Positions 1-8,665 of a stretch of DNA of 64,000 nt are shown one piece after another. The stretch is taken from the NCBI RefSeq assembly GCF_000685275.1, contig NZ_ARYK01000005.1, positions 186,001 to 250,000 on the forward strand, read 5' to 3'. A program made the position numbers and the translations under genes. The DNA is from Hyphomonas johnsonii MHS-2 (GTDB lineage: Bacteria; Pseudomonadota; Alphaproteobacteria; Caulobacterales; Hyphomonadaceae). The notes beneath the pieces were generated by a model that saw only the letters and a list, made by a program, of their open reading frames with translations, did no database searches and was not told where the DNA came from. The number at the start of each line of letters is the position of its first letter. Positions within the stretch are counted from its first letter, which is position 1.

Positions 1-81
1 ATGCAGCTCGAACTGTTCGGCCAGCGCTTCGCGCAGGTCGTCGTCATCATCCACCAGCAGGATCCGTTTCTTGACTGACAT
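1..81 (-). CDS. Response regulator, N-terminal fragment cut by window edge
   Basis: Reverse-strand reading starts at the ATG complementary to 79-81 and gives 27 residues before the window ends. They begin MSVKKRILLVDDDDDLREAL, the hydrophobic first strand plus acidic cluster of a receiver (CheY-like) domain; the acidic residues bind Mg2+ near the phosphoacceptor Asp, which lies outside the window. The output domain is not visible, so the subfamily cannot be named. The gene is divergent from the L,D-transpeptidase and shares with it an intergenic region dominated by a 48-bp palindrome. Confidence 0.8.
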   Translation of the reverse strand, partial: MSVKKRILLVDDDDDLREALAEQFELH

Positions 82-110
82 CAAGGCGCTCCGTTCTTTT
101 CCAATCACTG

Positions 111-158
111 CCTTGCACATATCCAAGACAACACCTCTTGTCATAAGTATGTGCAAGG
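111..158. repeat. 48-bp imperfect palindrome between divergent genes
   Basis: CCTTGCACATA at 111-121 is the exact reverse complement of TATGTGCAAGG at 148-158, and a second arm pair GACAA/TTGTC (127-131 and 138-142) has the same centre of symmetry. Pairing each base with its mirror gives 19 of 24 matches. It sits about 30 bp from the response regulator start and 28 bp from the L,D-transpeptidase start. It could be an operator for a dimeric regulator of both genes or an RNA hairpin; function is inferred only. Confidence 0.75.
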
Positions 159-186
159 ATTGCGATCACAACACAGGGAGACCCGC

Positions 187-696
187 GTGAACAGCCTCTT
201 CATTGCCCGCGCCAACGGGACCTTTTCGGGCATGGATATCGCCTGCCGCTGTGCACTCGGCGCCGGGGGTGTCATCGGCGCCAACCTGAAACGCGAGGGT
301 GACGGGGCCTCTCCCATCGGCGTCTGGCCCGTCCGGCGCCTGTACTACCGGCCCGACCGCACCCTGCCGCCTGAAACGCGCCTGCCGAAAGTGCCGCTGC
401 GCCCGCAGGACGGCTGGTGCGACGCGCCGGACGACCCTCTCTACAACCGCCCAGTGGCCCTGCCCTACCCGGCTTCGGCCGAAAAACTCTGGCGCGCCGA
501 CCATGTCTACAACCTGATTGTCGAGCTCGGCTACAATGACGATCCGGTCGTTCCCGGACATGGCAGCGCGATCTTTCTCCATCTCGCCCGCGAGACGTTC
601 CAGCCGACAGAGGGCTGCATCGCCCTTGCCGAAGCGGACCTGCGGACGGTGCTGCGCTTCCTGACCCCGGATTCGCGCATCGAGATCGCGATTTAG
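187..696 (+). CDS. L,D-transpeptidase (YkuD) family protein
   Basis: A 169-residue protein with the YkuD signature: HGSAIFLH from about residue 125 and GCIAL with the presumed catalytic Cys at about 144. Enzymes of this family make 3-3 crosslinks in peptidoglycan or anchor proteins to it. No clear signal peptide is seen, so location is uncertain; short single-domain members of this type are common in alphaproteobacteria and their substrates are often unproven. I chose the GTG at 187 because AGGGAG lies six bases before it; an in-frame GTG at 151 falls inside the palindrome arm and has no such site. Confidence 0.85.
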   Translation: MNSLFIARANGTFSGMDIACRCALGAGGVIGANLKREGDGASPIGVWPVRRLYYRPDRTLPPETRLPKVPLRPQDGWCDAPDDPLYNRPVALPYPASAEKLWRADHVYNLIVELGYNDDPVVPGHGSAIFLHLARETFQPTEGCIALAEADLRTVLRFLTPDSRIEIAI

Positions 697-1358
697 CGCG
701 CCCCGAACAGGGCCGAGCCAACCCGCACATGCGTCGCGCCAAACCGCGCGGCCAGTTCATAGTCACCGCTCATGCCCATCGAGAGACCCGCCAGCCCGTG
801 TGCCCGCGCCAGCTTTGCCAACAAAGCGAAATGCGGGCCGGCCGGCTCGTCCACCGGCGGGATGCACATCAGGCCCTGCACATCGAGCCCGCAGTCCCTG
901 ACCGCGACCTCCAGCAGTGCCGCCAGCCCGTCCGGGTGCACGCCGGCCTTTTGCGGCTCCTCGCCGGTATTCACCTGCACGAACACTGGCAGCCGCCGGC
1001 CCGCCGCCGCCATCGCCTTTGCCAGCGCCCGCGCCAGTTTCTCCCGGTCCAGCGTCTCGATCACATCGAACAGCGCGACCGCATCGGCGGCCTTGTTGGT
1101 CTGCAGCGGCCCGATCAGGTGCAGTTCGAGATCAGGATAGGCAGCGCGCCGGGTGGCCCAATGCGCCTCGGCCTCCTGCACCCTGTTTTCCCCGAACAGG
1201 CGCTGGCCGGTCGCCAGCATCGCTTCGATCTTCTCGTCCGGCTGCGTCTTGGAGACGGCAATCAGGCGCGGCGGCGGCGTCGCGGCCTTGGCCAGCGCCG
1301 CAAGAATGTCGTGGCGCTGCTTGGCAAGGGAAGGAGAAACGGTATCTGTCATGGCCAT
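693..1358 (-). CDS. YggS/PLPBP family PLP-binding protein
   Basis: About 221 residues, the usual length for the YggS (PROSC/PLPBP) family, a single-barrel relative of the alanine racemase N-terminal domain. The segment LIAVSKTQ carries the lysine that forms the Schiff base with pyridoxal phosphate; GLSMGMSGDYELA near the C-terminus is the family's phosphate-binding end. These proteins help maintain PLP and amino-acid balance without a firmly known enzyme activity. The ATG at 1358 (or 1352) lies in the palindrome CATGGCCATG, so its start overlaps that of the divergent gene. Its stop overlaps the end of the L,D-transpeptidase gene by four bases. Confidence 0.88.
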   Translation of the reverse strand: MAMTDTVSPSLAKQRHDILAALAKAATPPPRLIAVSKTQPDEKIEAMLATGQRLFGENRVQEAEAHWATRRAAYPDLELHLIGPLQTNKAADAVALFDVIETLDREKLARALAKAMAAAGRRLPVFVQVNTGEEPQKAGVHPDGLAALLEVAVRDCGLDVQGLMCIPPVDEPAGPHFALLAKLARAHGLAGLSMGMSGDYELAARFGATHVRVGSALFGAR

Positions 1359-1977
1359 GACGTTGAAACGCCAATCCTCGCAAAAGCGCAAGCTGTTCGC
1401 CGCCGCACGGATCGCCGCACGTCACCTTCCGCCCGCCCTGCCGCCGGTCCTGTTCCTGACCGATCCCGTCCGCACGCCAGACCCCGTCACGATTGCCACA
1501 ATGCTCCCGCCCGGATGGGGTGTCGTCTTCCGCCATTTCGGCGCGCCGGACGCAGCCGCCATTGCGCATCAGCTCGCGCGGGTCTGCACGGCCCGCAAGC
1601 TCAGCCTGCTGATTGCGGCCGATCCCGCCCTCGCCCTCGCTGTCGGGGCCGACGGCGTGCACTGGCCACACGCGCGGCTTGGCCAGGCTCGCCGCTGGCA
1701 CGGGCGCTTTGCCCTGATGACCGCCAGCGCCCATTCGCGGCGCGACCTCGCCGATGCGGCGGCATGCGGGATCGATGCGGCCCTGCTGTCGCAAGTCGCC
1801 GGATCACGCAGCCCGTCGGCCAGGCCACCGCTTGGCCTGCTGAAATTCCGGGAACTGGCACGCGCCGCATCCCTGCCGGTCTACGGCCTCGGCGGCGTCG
1901 ATACACGCACTGCGCCAGGTGTGGCCGGCGTCGCAGGCCTTGCCGCCATCGATTCCCTGTCAGCCGCTTTCGGCTGA
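1351..1977 (+). CDS. TenI/ThiE-like thiamine phosphate synthase family protein
   Basis: A 208-residue TIM-barrel protein resembling the thiamine phosphate synthase/TenI family: VLFLTDPVR on an early strand, GADGVHWP matching the conserved DGVH region, and VYGLGGVD matching the phosphate-binding glycine loop. The family either joins HMP-PP and thiazole phosphate or (TenI) isomerises the thiazole. No other thi genes are nearby, so a dedicated thiamine role is uncertain. Start at ATG 1351 with AGGAG some 14 bases upstream; ATG 1357 is an alternative. The start overlaps that of the divergent YggS gene. Confidence 0.7.
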   Translation: MAMTLKRQSSQKRKLFAAARIAARHLPPALPPVLFLTDPVRTPDPVTIATMLPPGWGVVFRHFGAPDAAAIAHQLARVCTARKLSLLIAADPALALAVGADGVHWPHARLGQARRWHGRFALMTASAHSRRDLADAAACGIDAALLSQVAGSRSPSARPPLGLLKFRELARAASLPVYGLGGVDTRTAPGVAGVAGLAAIDSLSAAFG

Positions 1978-1985
1978 ACCGGGCA

Positions 1986-3194
1986 TCAGGCACCACCTTC
2001 AGCCGGGGTTCCGAACGCCGCGATCAGCAGGCCGAGCGCGGCCAGTGCACCATAGATCACGGCGCGCGGCCCGAGTCCGGCCTTGCGCCAGGCCGTGATC
2101 GAGGCAATCGCCGACTGGATCGCGTAATAGATGGCAAAGGCACGCGAGGCGTAGGAAATGATCTGGAACAGATCGATTGTCCACGTCATCACCAGGCCGA
2201 TGGCAACCAGGATCGCATAGGCTTGGCGCTCCGATAGCCTTCCGCCCGTCACTTCCGCCGCCAGCCCGCCCGATCCACCGGTGTCGGCGATGGCCGCGCT
2301 GAACTGGGCCGTCAGGGCCGCCGCCACGAGCAGGTAAGGCAGCACGTTCGAAACGACCCGCATCATGTCGATGATCGCGGTTTCATGCAGGTCGAGCTGG
2401 TCACGCCGGAAGACATAGGCCAGCAGCACGATGTAGGTCATGTAGATCGCGGTGGATAAGAGCTGGGCTGCCCGCATCGAGCGAATGCGCGTTTCCGGGT
2501 CATAGGTCGCGCGCAGGTAACGCGATGTCTCGAACCCCTGCACGGTCACGATCAGCCCGAACGCCAGCGCAATTCCGGCCCAGCCCTGTTTTTCCGGCGC
2601 AAGGAAGACGAGGTCTCCCGACGCCACCCGCCCGGAAAAGAAGACGGCCAGCCCGACCAGCAGACCCAGAATGATCGCCAGCTTCACGCTGACCGAGACC
2701 TGCTCCATGCGCTCGAGCGCGCCAAACCCCTTCAGCCAACCGACAAGCAGGACCAGGACCAGCACGGCACTCGTCACGCTCCGGGCGGCCACCTTTGTGT
2801 CCATCGGCGTCAGGCTGACACCGAAATGACCGAACAGGTTCAGGTAATAGGCAACGGAAATCACATAAGCGAAGGCCAGCGTCGCCGAGGCGGCGGTTTC
2901 CATCCGTCCGATCAGCGACCCGGTCTGTGGCAGGCCGTCTTCGCGGCTCAGGATATTGTAGCGAATGGCCGATCCGAACAGGTAGGCCCCGGCGCACAGC
3001 GCCGCCATGACCAGCGGTGCATACTTGCCATAGGAGGAATCCAGGATCGGCCCGAGCACCAGGAACCCGCTGCCGATGATCGAGGCCAGCGGCGTGATCG
3101 TCGCCCGCCACGCCCTGGCGTTCGCGATGCGCGGCAGCAGCAGGATGACCGCGCTGGCCAGCGTCACCAGCAGGATCACGCCCGTCAGGATCAT
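1986..3194 (-). CDS. Multi-pass membrane protein, APC-transporter-like
   Basis: A 402-residue, strongly hydrophobic protein with roughly eleven to twelve predicted membrane segments. Charged loops such as RATYDPETRIRSMRAAQ and the overall plan (early glycine-rich IIGSGFLVLGP segment) suggest an amino-acid/polyamine/cation (APC) superfamily transporter, but I recognise no diagnostic substrate motif. It lies convergent to the TenI-like gene. A leftward short reading frame ending at 3191 overlaps its ATG by four bases. Substrate unknown. Confidence 0.65.
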   Translation of the reverse strand: MILTGVILLVTLASAVILLLPRIANARAWRATITPLASIIGSGFLVLGPILDSSYGKYAPLVMAALCAGAYLFGSAIRYNILSREDGLPQTGSLIGRMETAASATLAFAYVISVAYYLNLFGHFGVSLTPMDTKVAARSVTSAVLVLVLLVGWLKGFGALERMEQVSVSVKLAIILGLLVGLAVFFSGRVASGDLVFLAPEKQGWAGIALAFGLIVTVQGFETSRYLRATYDPETRIRSMRAAQLLSTAIYMTYIVLLAYVFRRDQLDLHETAIIDMMRVVSNVLPYLLVAAALTAQFSAAIADTGGSGGLAAEVTGGRLSERQAYAILVAIGLVMTWTIDLFQIISYASRAFAIYYAIQSAIASITAWRKAGLGPRAVIYGALAALGLLIAAFGTPAEGGA

Positions 3195-3348
3195 GCGCGG
3201 TCCGTGCCGCGTTCGGGAGGCACCGGCATCGATCTCATTGGTGCAAGCCCCTGTACATCGACCGGTTGCGGCCCGAATACCAGCTTAACGGCACACGACT
3301 TCCCCGCGCAACCGGGCGGAAAGCAGGAACAGCTGCATGATGGGGATT

Positions 3349-3801
3349 CTAGAACTTGAAGGCGGACTTCAGGCGAATGCCGGTCTCGACCTGACGGTCT
3401 TCCCATTCCGACGTGTCGTTCAGCCGGTCAGCGCCGACGCTGACTTCACCGCCGACCGAGAAGCGCGGCGTGACGCGGAACGTGGCGCCGGCCTGCATCT
3501 GCTCGCGCGGCAGGGGAGACGAGTTCGGACGGGTCAGCATGTCGAGATTGAGCTGCCAACGGGTATTCCCGCCGAACTGGACGGAAAAATCGTCGGTCGC
3601 ATCGGGCTGCCATGACGGCTTGGTGTCGACCGGCTTGGCCTGCGCGAACTGGCGATACCATTCAGCTTGCGCCGCTTTGGTTTCGGAAAGGGTCGGCGCT
3701 TCGACCTTCATGACGGCTTCAGGCGCAACAGGATCGGCCACGGCTGGCAGGGCCAGCGCGGCTGAAATAATCGTGAGAGATAGGATAAAGCCCGTCTTCA
3801 T
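3349..3801 (-). CDS. NtrZ-like periplasmic protein
   Basis: A 150-residue exported protein: residues 1-22 form a signal peptide ending PAVA before DPVAPEA, and the C-terminal half has alternating beta-like stretches ending FKF. Size, signal peptide and the FSVGGEVSVGADRLND-type C-terminus resemble the NtrZ family, periplasmic partners of the NtrY nitrogen sensor kinase known from Caulobacter. The identification is from memory of the family and is tentative; a small outer-membrane or beta-rich protein is the alternative. Start at ATG 3801 is supported by GGAAGG eight bases upstream. A perfect CtrA-type box lies 40-55 bases upstream. Confidence 0.6.
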   Translation of the reverse strand: MKTGFILSLTIISAALALPAVADPVAPEAVMKVEAPTLSETKAAQAEWYRQFAQAKPVDTKPSWQPDATDDFSVQFGGNTRWQLNLDMLTRPNSSPLPREQMQAGATFRVTPRFSVGGEVSVGADRLNDTSEWEDRQVETGIRLKSAFKF

Positions 3802-3840
3802 TTCCTGCACCTTCCACAAGACAATAGTCATCCTGGCCAG

Positions 3841-3856
3841 TTAAGAGAAGATTAAC
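3841..3856 (+). promoter_or_regulatory. CtrA-type box upstream of ntrZ-like gene
   Basis: TTAA at 3841-3844, seven bases, then TTAAC at 3852-3856: a full match to the CtrA consensus TTAA-N7-TTAAC. It lies between the stop of the porin gene and the start of the ntrZ-like gene, where the latter's promoter would be. CtrA binding is inferred from the motif; two more matches occur at the probable origin. Confidence 0.7.
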
Positions 3857-3875
3857 ATTCGGAAACCGTGGCAAT

Positions 3876-5054
3876 TTAGAAGGATAGTGTGATTTCTAAC
3901 ACAACACCTTCCGCCGAATCGCGCTGCGAAGCCGGTCGCAAGGGCAGGATTTGCCGCTGGCGATTGTCCTGTTCGCGATAGCCAAGCGCCAGATTCACGC
4001 CGTCACGCACCTCTTTCGAGGCCCCGATGCTCCACGCCTCGCTGTCCAGACCGGTGAGATCGTCCTGCGATTCACCATAATCAAGCCCGAATGTCAGGGA
4101 AAACGCCTGCTTGGTCGCGCCGATCGTCCAGGCCGAATAGTCTCCCGGCCCTGAATCCACGCCATTATTGCTGCTCAGCACGCTCGCGCCGACCGTGACG
4201 GTGTCGAATTCGGCCGAGCCACCCGCCGACCAGGTCTCGACGGTGCCGTAGATCGGCGCAGCCGCTGCGCCGGCGTCCACGTCTGCCCGGCTATAGGCCA
4301 GCGTTGCCTGGAGCCTGATGCCGCTCTCTCGCAGGCGCCGGTTGAGGTTGAGCGCGGCTTCGGCCGCCGATTCGATGCGGATATCCGGCACGCCGGGGAT
4401 GCTGCGCTCGGGATCGCGGTCAAGGCCGCGCACATCGGCGCGCGGCGTGAACGAGATCCCCGCCCTCAGTCCGAGGATGCGCGGGCTGGCATAGCTCAGC
4501 TTGGCCGCCGGGCCCGTCAGGTCATGGTCGGTGCGGATATAGCCGCCGCCGGCCGGATCCAGCACAGGATTGGCTGTTGTCGCCGCGCCGAAAATGCCCG
4601 GCGCGCCCTCGTGGAACCGCGCCGCCACGCCCCGGTCGCGCCCCAGCCGCACCTCGCCATAGCCACCCTCGGCATAGATATAGGCCGCTTCGAGCTGGCC
4701 GTGCGGGCCGACATGTTCCGATTGCGGGCCAAGCGCCAGGCCACTGAATGCGCCCTGCCAGCCACCCGCGACGCCTGTGCCGCCCCCCGGCACGCCGCTG
4801 AAGCCCGCCCGCGCCGGATGGTCAGCCTGGACCTCGAACCGCCCCGCCGCACCGATCTCCAGCCCGTTGTCGAGCACCCGGTTGGTCGACAGGGAAAAAC
4901 GGCCCAGCCAGGCCACCGGCGCGCCGTCTGCTGTCGATGCGGCAACCGCAATATCAGCCTCGTGTTCGGTTTCCCAGACGTCCCAGTCGTCCTGCGCCAC
5001 TGCGTGGGCGCCTGCGAGGCCCATAACCACTAGCAAACTCACGGGCTTCCACAT
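3876..5054 (-). CDS. Gram-negative porin
   Basis: A 392-residue outer-membrane beta-barrel protein. It has a signal peptide (residues 1-21, ending AHAVAQ), repeated amphipathic strands with glycine/aromatic girdles, and a C-terminal phenylalanine (ITLSF), the sorting signal for the BAM complex. Conserved VRLGRD-like and PEFGDLDYGES-like loops fit the alphaproteobacterial general porin group. Start at ATG 5054 is chosen because CAGGAGAG lies just before it and the signal peptide begins there. Substrate specificity cannot be read from sequence. Divergent from the DUF3576 lipoprotein gene. Confidence 0.85.
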   Translation of the reverse strand: MWKPVSLLVVMGLAGAHAVAQDDWDVWETEHEADIAVAASTADGAPVAWLGRFSLSTNRVLDNGLEIGAAGRFEVQADHPARAGFSGVPGGGTGVAGGWQGAFSGLALGPQSEHVGPHGQLEAAYIYAEGGYGEVRLGRDRGVAARFHEGAPGIFGAATTANPVLDPAGGGYIRTDHDLTGPAAKLSYASPRILGLRAGISFTPRADVRGLDRDPERSIPGVPDIRIESAAEAALNLNRRLRESGIRLQATLAYSRADVDAGAAAAPIYGTVETWSAGGSAEFDTVTVGASVLSSNNGVDSGPGDYSAWTIGATKQAFSLTFGLDYGESQDDLTGLDSEAWSIGASKEVRDGVNLALGYREQDNRQRQILPLRPASQRDSAEGVVLEITLSF

Positions 5055-5118
5055 CGGTCTCTCCTGCCTTCGGGGTGTATCCTTGTGCAGCATATCAGCA
5101 CTGGCGAGCCCGGACTCC

Positions 5119-5147
5119 CCTTGTTATACAAACGCTCGTCAACAAGG
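5119..5147. repeat. Inverted repeat CCTTGTT-N15-AACAAGG
   Basis: Perfect 7-bp arms at 5119-5125 and 5141-5147 in the divergent intergenic region between the porin and the DUF3576 gene, with a GANTC site (GACTC) at 5113-5117 next to it. Possible operator or leader hairpin of the DUF3576 gene. Confidence 0.45.
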
Positions 5148-5170
5148 TCTTGCACTCAGGAACAATCTTC

Positions 5171-5593
5171 ATGGTCAAACACATCCTCACCGCCGCCCTG
5201 GCTGGCATGCTGATCGTTTCCGCCTGCCAGTCCCGCGGAAAGTCAGCTGAGCGCAACATCACAGCGGACAATGTCGGCACTGTGAACCCGTTCCTGTGGC
5301 GCGCCACACTGGACACGTTCGAGAACATGCCGGTCCAGAGCGCCGACCCGATTGGCGGGCTGGTTGTCTATGACTGGAAGTCCTTCCCGACCGCTCCGGG
5401 CGAGCGCATCAAGGCGACCGTCTACATCCTCGACACTCGCCTTCGCGCCGACGGCGTGAAAGTGTCGGTCTTCCGCCAGACCAATGAAGACGGCACCTGG
5501 GCGGATGCGAGCGTGGACCAGGAAACGGCGATCCAGCTCGAAAACGAGATTCTCAAGCGCGCCCGCCGGCTCAAGGCAGCGCAACTCGGCTAG
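5171..5593 (+). CDS. DUF3576 lipoprotein
   Basis: A 140-residue lipoprotein with lipobox ending at Cys19 (LIVSAC). The core, with [14 protein letters not shown] and [13 protein letters not shown], matches the DUF3576 family, found in alphaproteobacteria directly upstream of leuS. Its function is unknown; the export signal places it in the envelope, anchored by lipid. It precedes leuS by 34 bases on the same strand and probably starts the operon DUF3576-leuS-lptE-holA. The ATG at 5171 follows AGGAACAATC. Confidence 0.85.
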   Translation: MVKHILTAALAGMLIVSACQSRGKSAERNITADNVGTVNPFLWRATLDTFENMPVQSADPIGGLVVYDWKSFPTAPGERIKATVYILDTRLRADGVKVSVFRQTNEDGTWADASVDQETAIQLENEILKRARRLKAAQLG

Positions 5594-5627
5594 AAAGCCG
5601 GCCACCCATTTTTCGAAGGAGCGGGAC

Positions 5628-8195
5628 ATGGCCACCCGTTACGATCCGCAGGCCGCGGAATCCAGATGGCGTGCTGCATGGGATGCAGCAGACCTTTTCA
5701 GGGCAAAATCACCGGCTGAGGCCGGGGACGCGCCCAAGGCGTACGTCCTTGAAATGTTCCCCTATCCATCGGGCCGCCTGCACATGGGCCACGTGCGCAA
5801 CTATGCCATGGGCGATGTGGTGGCACGGCACAAACGCGCCAATGGCTATAACGTGCTCCACCCGATGGGGTGGGACGCCTTCGGGATGCCGGCCGAGAAC
5901 GCCGCCATGCAGCGCGGCGTGCACCCCGGAAAATGGACCTACGAGAACATTGCCGCCATGCGGGCCCAGCTGAAGAAGCTCGGCCTGTCACTCGACTGGA
6001 GCCGCGAATTCGCGACCTGTGATCCGGAATATTACGGTGCCCAGCAGGCCCTGTTCCTCAAGATGATGGAAAAGGGCCTCGTTTACCGCAAGGCCAGCAA
6101 GGTCAACTGGGATCCGGTCGACAATACGGTGCTGGCCAACGAGCAGGTTGTTGACGGGCGCGGCTGGCGCTCGGGCGCGATCGTCGAGCAGCGCGAGCTG
6201 ACCCAATGGTTCTTCCGCATCACTGACTATGCCGACGACCTGCTGGAACAGGTCCGGAAGCTGGACCGCTGGCCGGAAAAGGTCCGCACGATGCAGGCCA
6301 ACTGGATCGGCCGGTCCGAAGGCCTGCAAATGCGGTTCGAGTTTTCCGGCGACGCGCCTGAAGGCTTCGAAAGCGGCGTCGAGATCTTCACGACGCGCCC
6401 GGACACGTTGTTTGGTGCAAGCTTCATTGCCCTCTCGCCTGACCACCCGCTCACCCTGCAGCTGGCCGCCGGCAATAATGCCCTGACGCATTTCCGCGCC
6501 GAGTGCGCTGCTGTCGGCACCAGCGAGGAAGCCATCGAGAAGGCGCCCAAACTTGGCTTCGATACCGGCCTCACGGTCCAGCACCCGTTCGACCCTGAAC
6601 GCACCCTACCCGTCTGGGTCGCTAATTTCGTGCTGATGGGATACGGAACCGGCGCGATTTTCGGCTGCCCGGCACATGACCAGCGCGACATCGAATTTGC
6701 CCGCAAGTACGGTCTGGACGTGACACCCGTGGTGCTGCCGCCTGATGCCGCCGCGGCCAGCTTCAGCGTCGAAGACGACGCCTATACCGGCATTGGCACC
6801 CTGTTCAATTCCGGCTTCCTGGATGGCTTGGCGATCGACGACGCCAAACGCCAGGCCGTTGCGAAGATCGAATCCCTCGGCCTCGGCGAAGGCAAGGTGA
6901 ACTACCGCCTGCGCGACTGGGGCGTATCGCGCCAGCGCTACTGGGGCTGCCCCATTCCCGTCATCCATTGCGCGGCCTGCGGCATTGTCCCGGTTCCTGC
7001 ATCCGAGCTGCCCTTGCGCCTGCCTGACGATGTGGCCTTCGACAAGCCGGGCAACCCGCTCGACCGCCACCCGACATGGAAGCACACGACCTGCCCGTCC
7101 TGTGCCGGCAAGGCCGTGCGCGAAACCGACACGCTGGACACGTTCGTCGACAGCTCCTGGTATTGGGCGCGCTTCGCCAGCCCGGACGACATGGCTGAAC
7201 GCGCCTACTGGCTGCCGGTCGACCAGTATGTCGGCGGTGTCGAACATGCCGTCCTGCACCTGCTGTATGCCCGCTTCTTTGCCCGCGCGATGCGCGATGT
7301 CGGCGAACTGGACCTGCCCAGCGGCGAGCCTTTCGCTGGCCTGTTCACGCAAGGCATGGTGACCCACGAGACCTACAAGGCGGCGAACGGCGACTGGCTG
7401 GAGCCCTCGGAAGTCGCGAACAAGGACGGTGCCTGGTTCGAGATTGCAACCGGCGCGCCTGCGCACGTCGGCCCGATCGAGAAAATGTCCAAGTCGAAAA
7501 AGAACACGGTCGACCCGGACGCCATCATCCAGGCTTTCGGCGCAGACACCGCACGCTGGTTCGTGCTGTCCGACTCGCCGCCCGAGCGCGACGTCGAATG
7601 GACACAGTCCGGCGCTGAAGGTGCCGCCCGTTTCGTGCAGCGCATCTGGAGCATCTTTGATGGGCTGCCGGAAACAGCGGCGCCCGCACCCGGCACAGAC
7701 GCCGCCTCGATTGCCCTGCGCAAGGCATCCCACAAGGCGGTCGCAGCCATCGACAAGACGATCAACGAGTTCCGGTTCAACTCTGCCGTCGCCGGCATCC
7801 ATGAATGGGTCTCGGTGCTGAAGAAGGCCGAAGGCGATACCGGTGCGACCCTGGGCGCGCGGTTCGAGGGCGCCTCGATGCTGGCCCGGTGCCTGGTGCC
7901 TTTCATGCCGCATCTCGCTGAATCGTGCTGGGAACGTCTTGGCGGCGACGGCTTCGTCTCTGCGGCAGCCTGGCCCACGCCCGACCCCGCCCTGCTGGAA
8001 GATGACAGTGTCACGATGGCGGTCCAGGTGAACGGCAAGCGCCGGGGTGAAATAACCGTCTCCAAAGCGCTGGCGAAGGACGCCGTCGAGGCTGCAGCCC
8101 ATGCCGAACCCGATGTCGCAGCCTTCCTGGAAGGCAAGGACATCAAGAAAACCATTGTCGTTCCCGGCCGCATCGTGAATATCGTGGTCGCATGA
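5628..8195 (+). CDS. leuS: Leucine--tRNA ligase
   Basis: An 855-residue class I aminoacyl-tRNA synthetase that charges tRNA-Leu in the cytoplasm. The HIGH-type motif is HMGH at residues 52-55 and the KMSKS loop is at 619-623; between them lie the CP1 editing domain (with TTRPDTLFG, the proofreading threonine-rich motif) and a zinc-type CxxC insertion (CAACG, CPSCAG). An anticodon-binding helical domain and the C-terminal domain ending IVNIVVA follow. Length is normal. Start at ATG 5628 is supported by GAAGGAG upstream and by the canonical MATRYDPQ beginning. It overlaps lptE by four bases (ATGA). Confidence 0.98.
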   Translation: MATRYDPQAAESRWRAAWDAADLFRAKSPAEAGDAPKAYVLEMFPYPSGRLHMGHVRNYAMGDVVARHKRANGYNVLHPMGWDAFGMPAENAAMQRGVHPGKWTYENIAAMRAQLKKLGLSLDWSREFATCDPEYYGAQQALFLKMMEKGLVYRKASKVNWDPVDNTVLANEQVVDGRGWRSGAIVEQRELTQWFFRITDYADDLLEQVRKLDRWPEKVRTMQANWIGRSEGLQMRFEFSGDAPEGFESGVEIFTTRPDTLFGASFIALSPDHPLTLQLAAGNNALTHFRAECAAVGTSEEAIEKAPKLGFDTGLTVQHPFDPERTLPVWVANFVLMGYGTGAIFGCPAHDQRDIEFARKYGLDVTPVVLPPDAAAASFSVEDDAYTGIGTLFNSGFLDGLAIDDAKRQAVAKIESLGLGEGKVNYRLRDWGVSRQRYWGCPIPVIHCAACGIVPVPASELPLRLPDDVAFDKPGNPLDRHPTWKHTTCPSCAGKAVRETDTLDTFVDSSWYWARFASPDDMAERAYWLPVDQYVGGVEHAVLHLLYARFFARAMRDVGELDLPSGEPFAGLFTQGMVTHETYKAANGDWLEPSEVANKDGAWFEIATGAPAHVGPIEKMSKSKKNTVDPDAIIQAFGADTARWFVLSDSPPERDVEWTQSGAEGAARFVQRIWSIFDGLPETAAPAPGTDAASIALRKASHKAVAAIDKTINEFRFNSAVAGIHEWVSVLKKAEGDTGATLGARFEGASMLARCLVPFMPHLAESCWERLGGDGFVSAAAWPTPDPALLEDDSVTMAVQVNGKRRGEITVSKALAKDAVEAAAHAEPDVAAFLEGKDIKKTIVVPGRIVNIVVA

Positions 8196-8665
8196 AACAG
8201 GTTCTTGCCGCCCTCGCCCTGCTTGCCGCGTCTGCCTGCGGATTCCAGCCCGTCTATGCGCCGGGTGCAAGTTCGCTTGCCGACAGCGGGCCAATCAGTG
8301 TCGAACCGATCCGCGGCCGTTCAGGCTACATGCTGCGCCAGGCGCTGCAGCGCGAACTCGCAATCGGCTTGCCGGGAATCACGGAGCCCGCAACGCTGAA
8401 CGTCATTCTCGACGATAACCTGACACGACTCGCATTCCAGCCCGATGGCGCGGCATCGCGGTCCAGCGTGGTCGCCTCCGGGCGTTACGTGCTCGCGCGT
8501 GAAAGCGGCACGGTTTCCGGCGAGGTCGATGCCGTGACCGATTTTGCGGTGCCAGACGCTCCCTACGGCGATGTCGCGGCCCAGACAGGCGCCTACGACC
8601 GCACGATGCGCCAGCTTGCCAAGAACATCGTGGCTGACTTGCGATTGCAACTCGCCGCCAACTGA
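8192..8665 (+). CDS. lptE: LPS-assembly lipoprotein LptE
   Basis: A 157-residue outer-membrane lipoprotein with signal peptide and lipobox at Cys16 (AASAC), followed by GFQPVYAP, the beginning typical of LptE/RlpB. LptE plugs the LptD barrel and completes the lipopolysaccharide transport bridge. The position between leuS and holA is the classic location of lptE in proteobacteria. Its ATG overlaps the leuS stop and its stop overlaps the holA start (TGATG), indicating translational coupling. Confidence 0.9.
   Translation: MKQVLAALALLAASACGFQPVYAPGASSLADSGPISVEPIRGRSGYMLRQALQRELAIGLPGITEPATLNVILDDNLTRLAFQPDGAASRSSVVASGRYVLARESGTVSGEVDAVTDFAVPDAPYGDVAAQTGAYDRTMRQLAKNIVADLRLQLAAN

Noticed and set aside
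6606-8294. 562-codon minus-strand frame opposite leuS
   Set aside because: leuS motifs are on the plus strand and intact.
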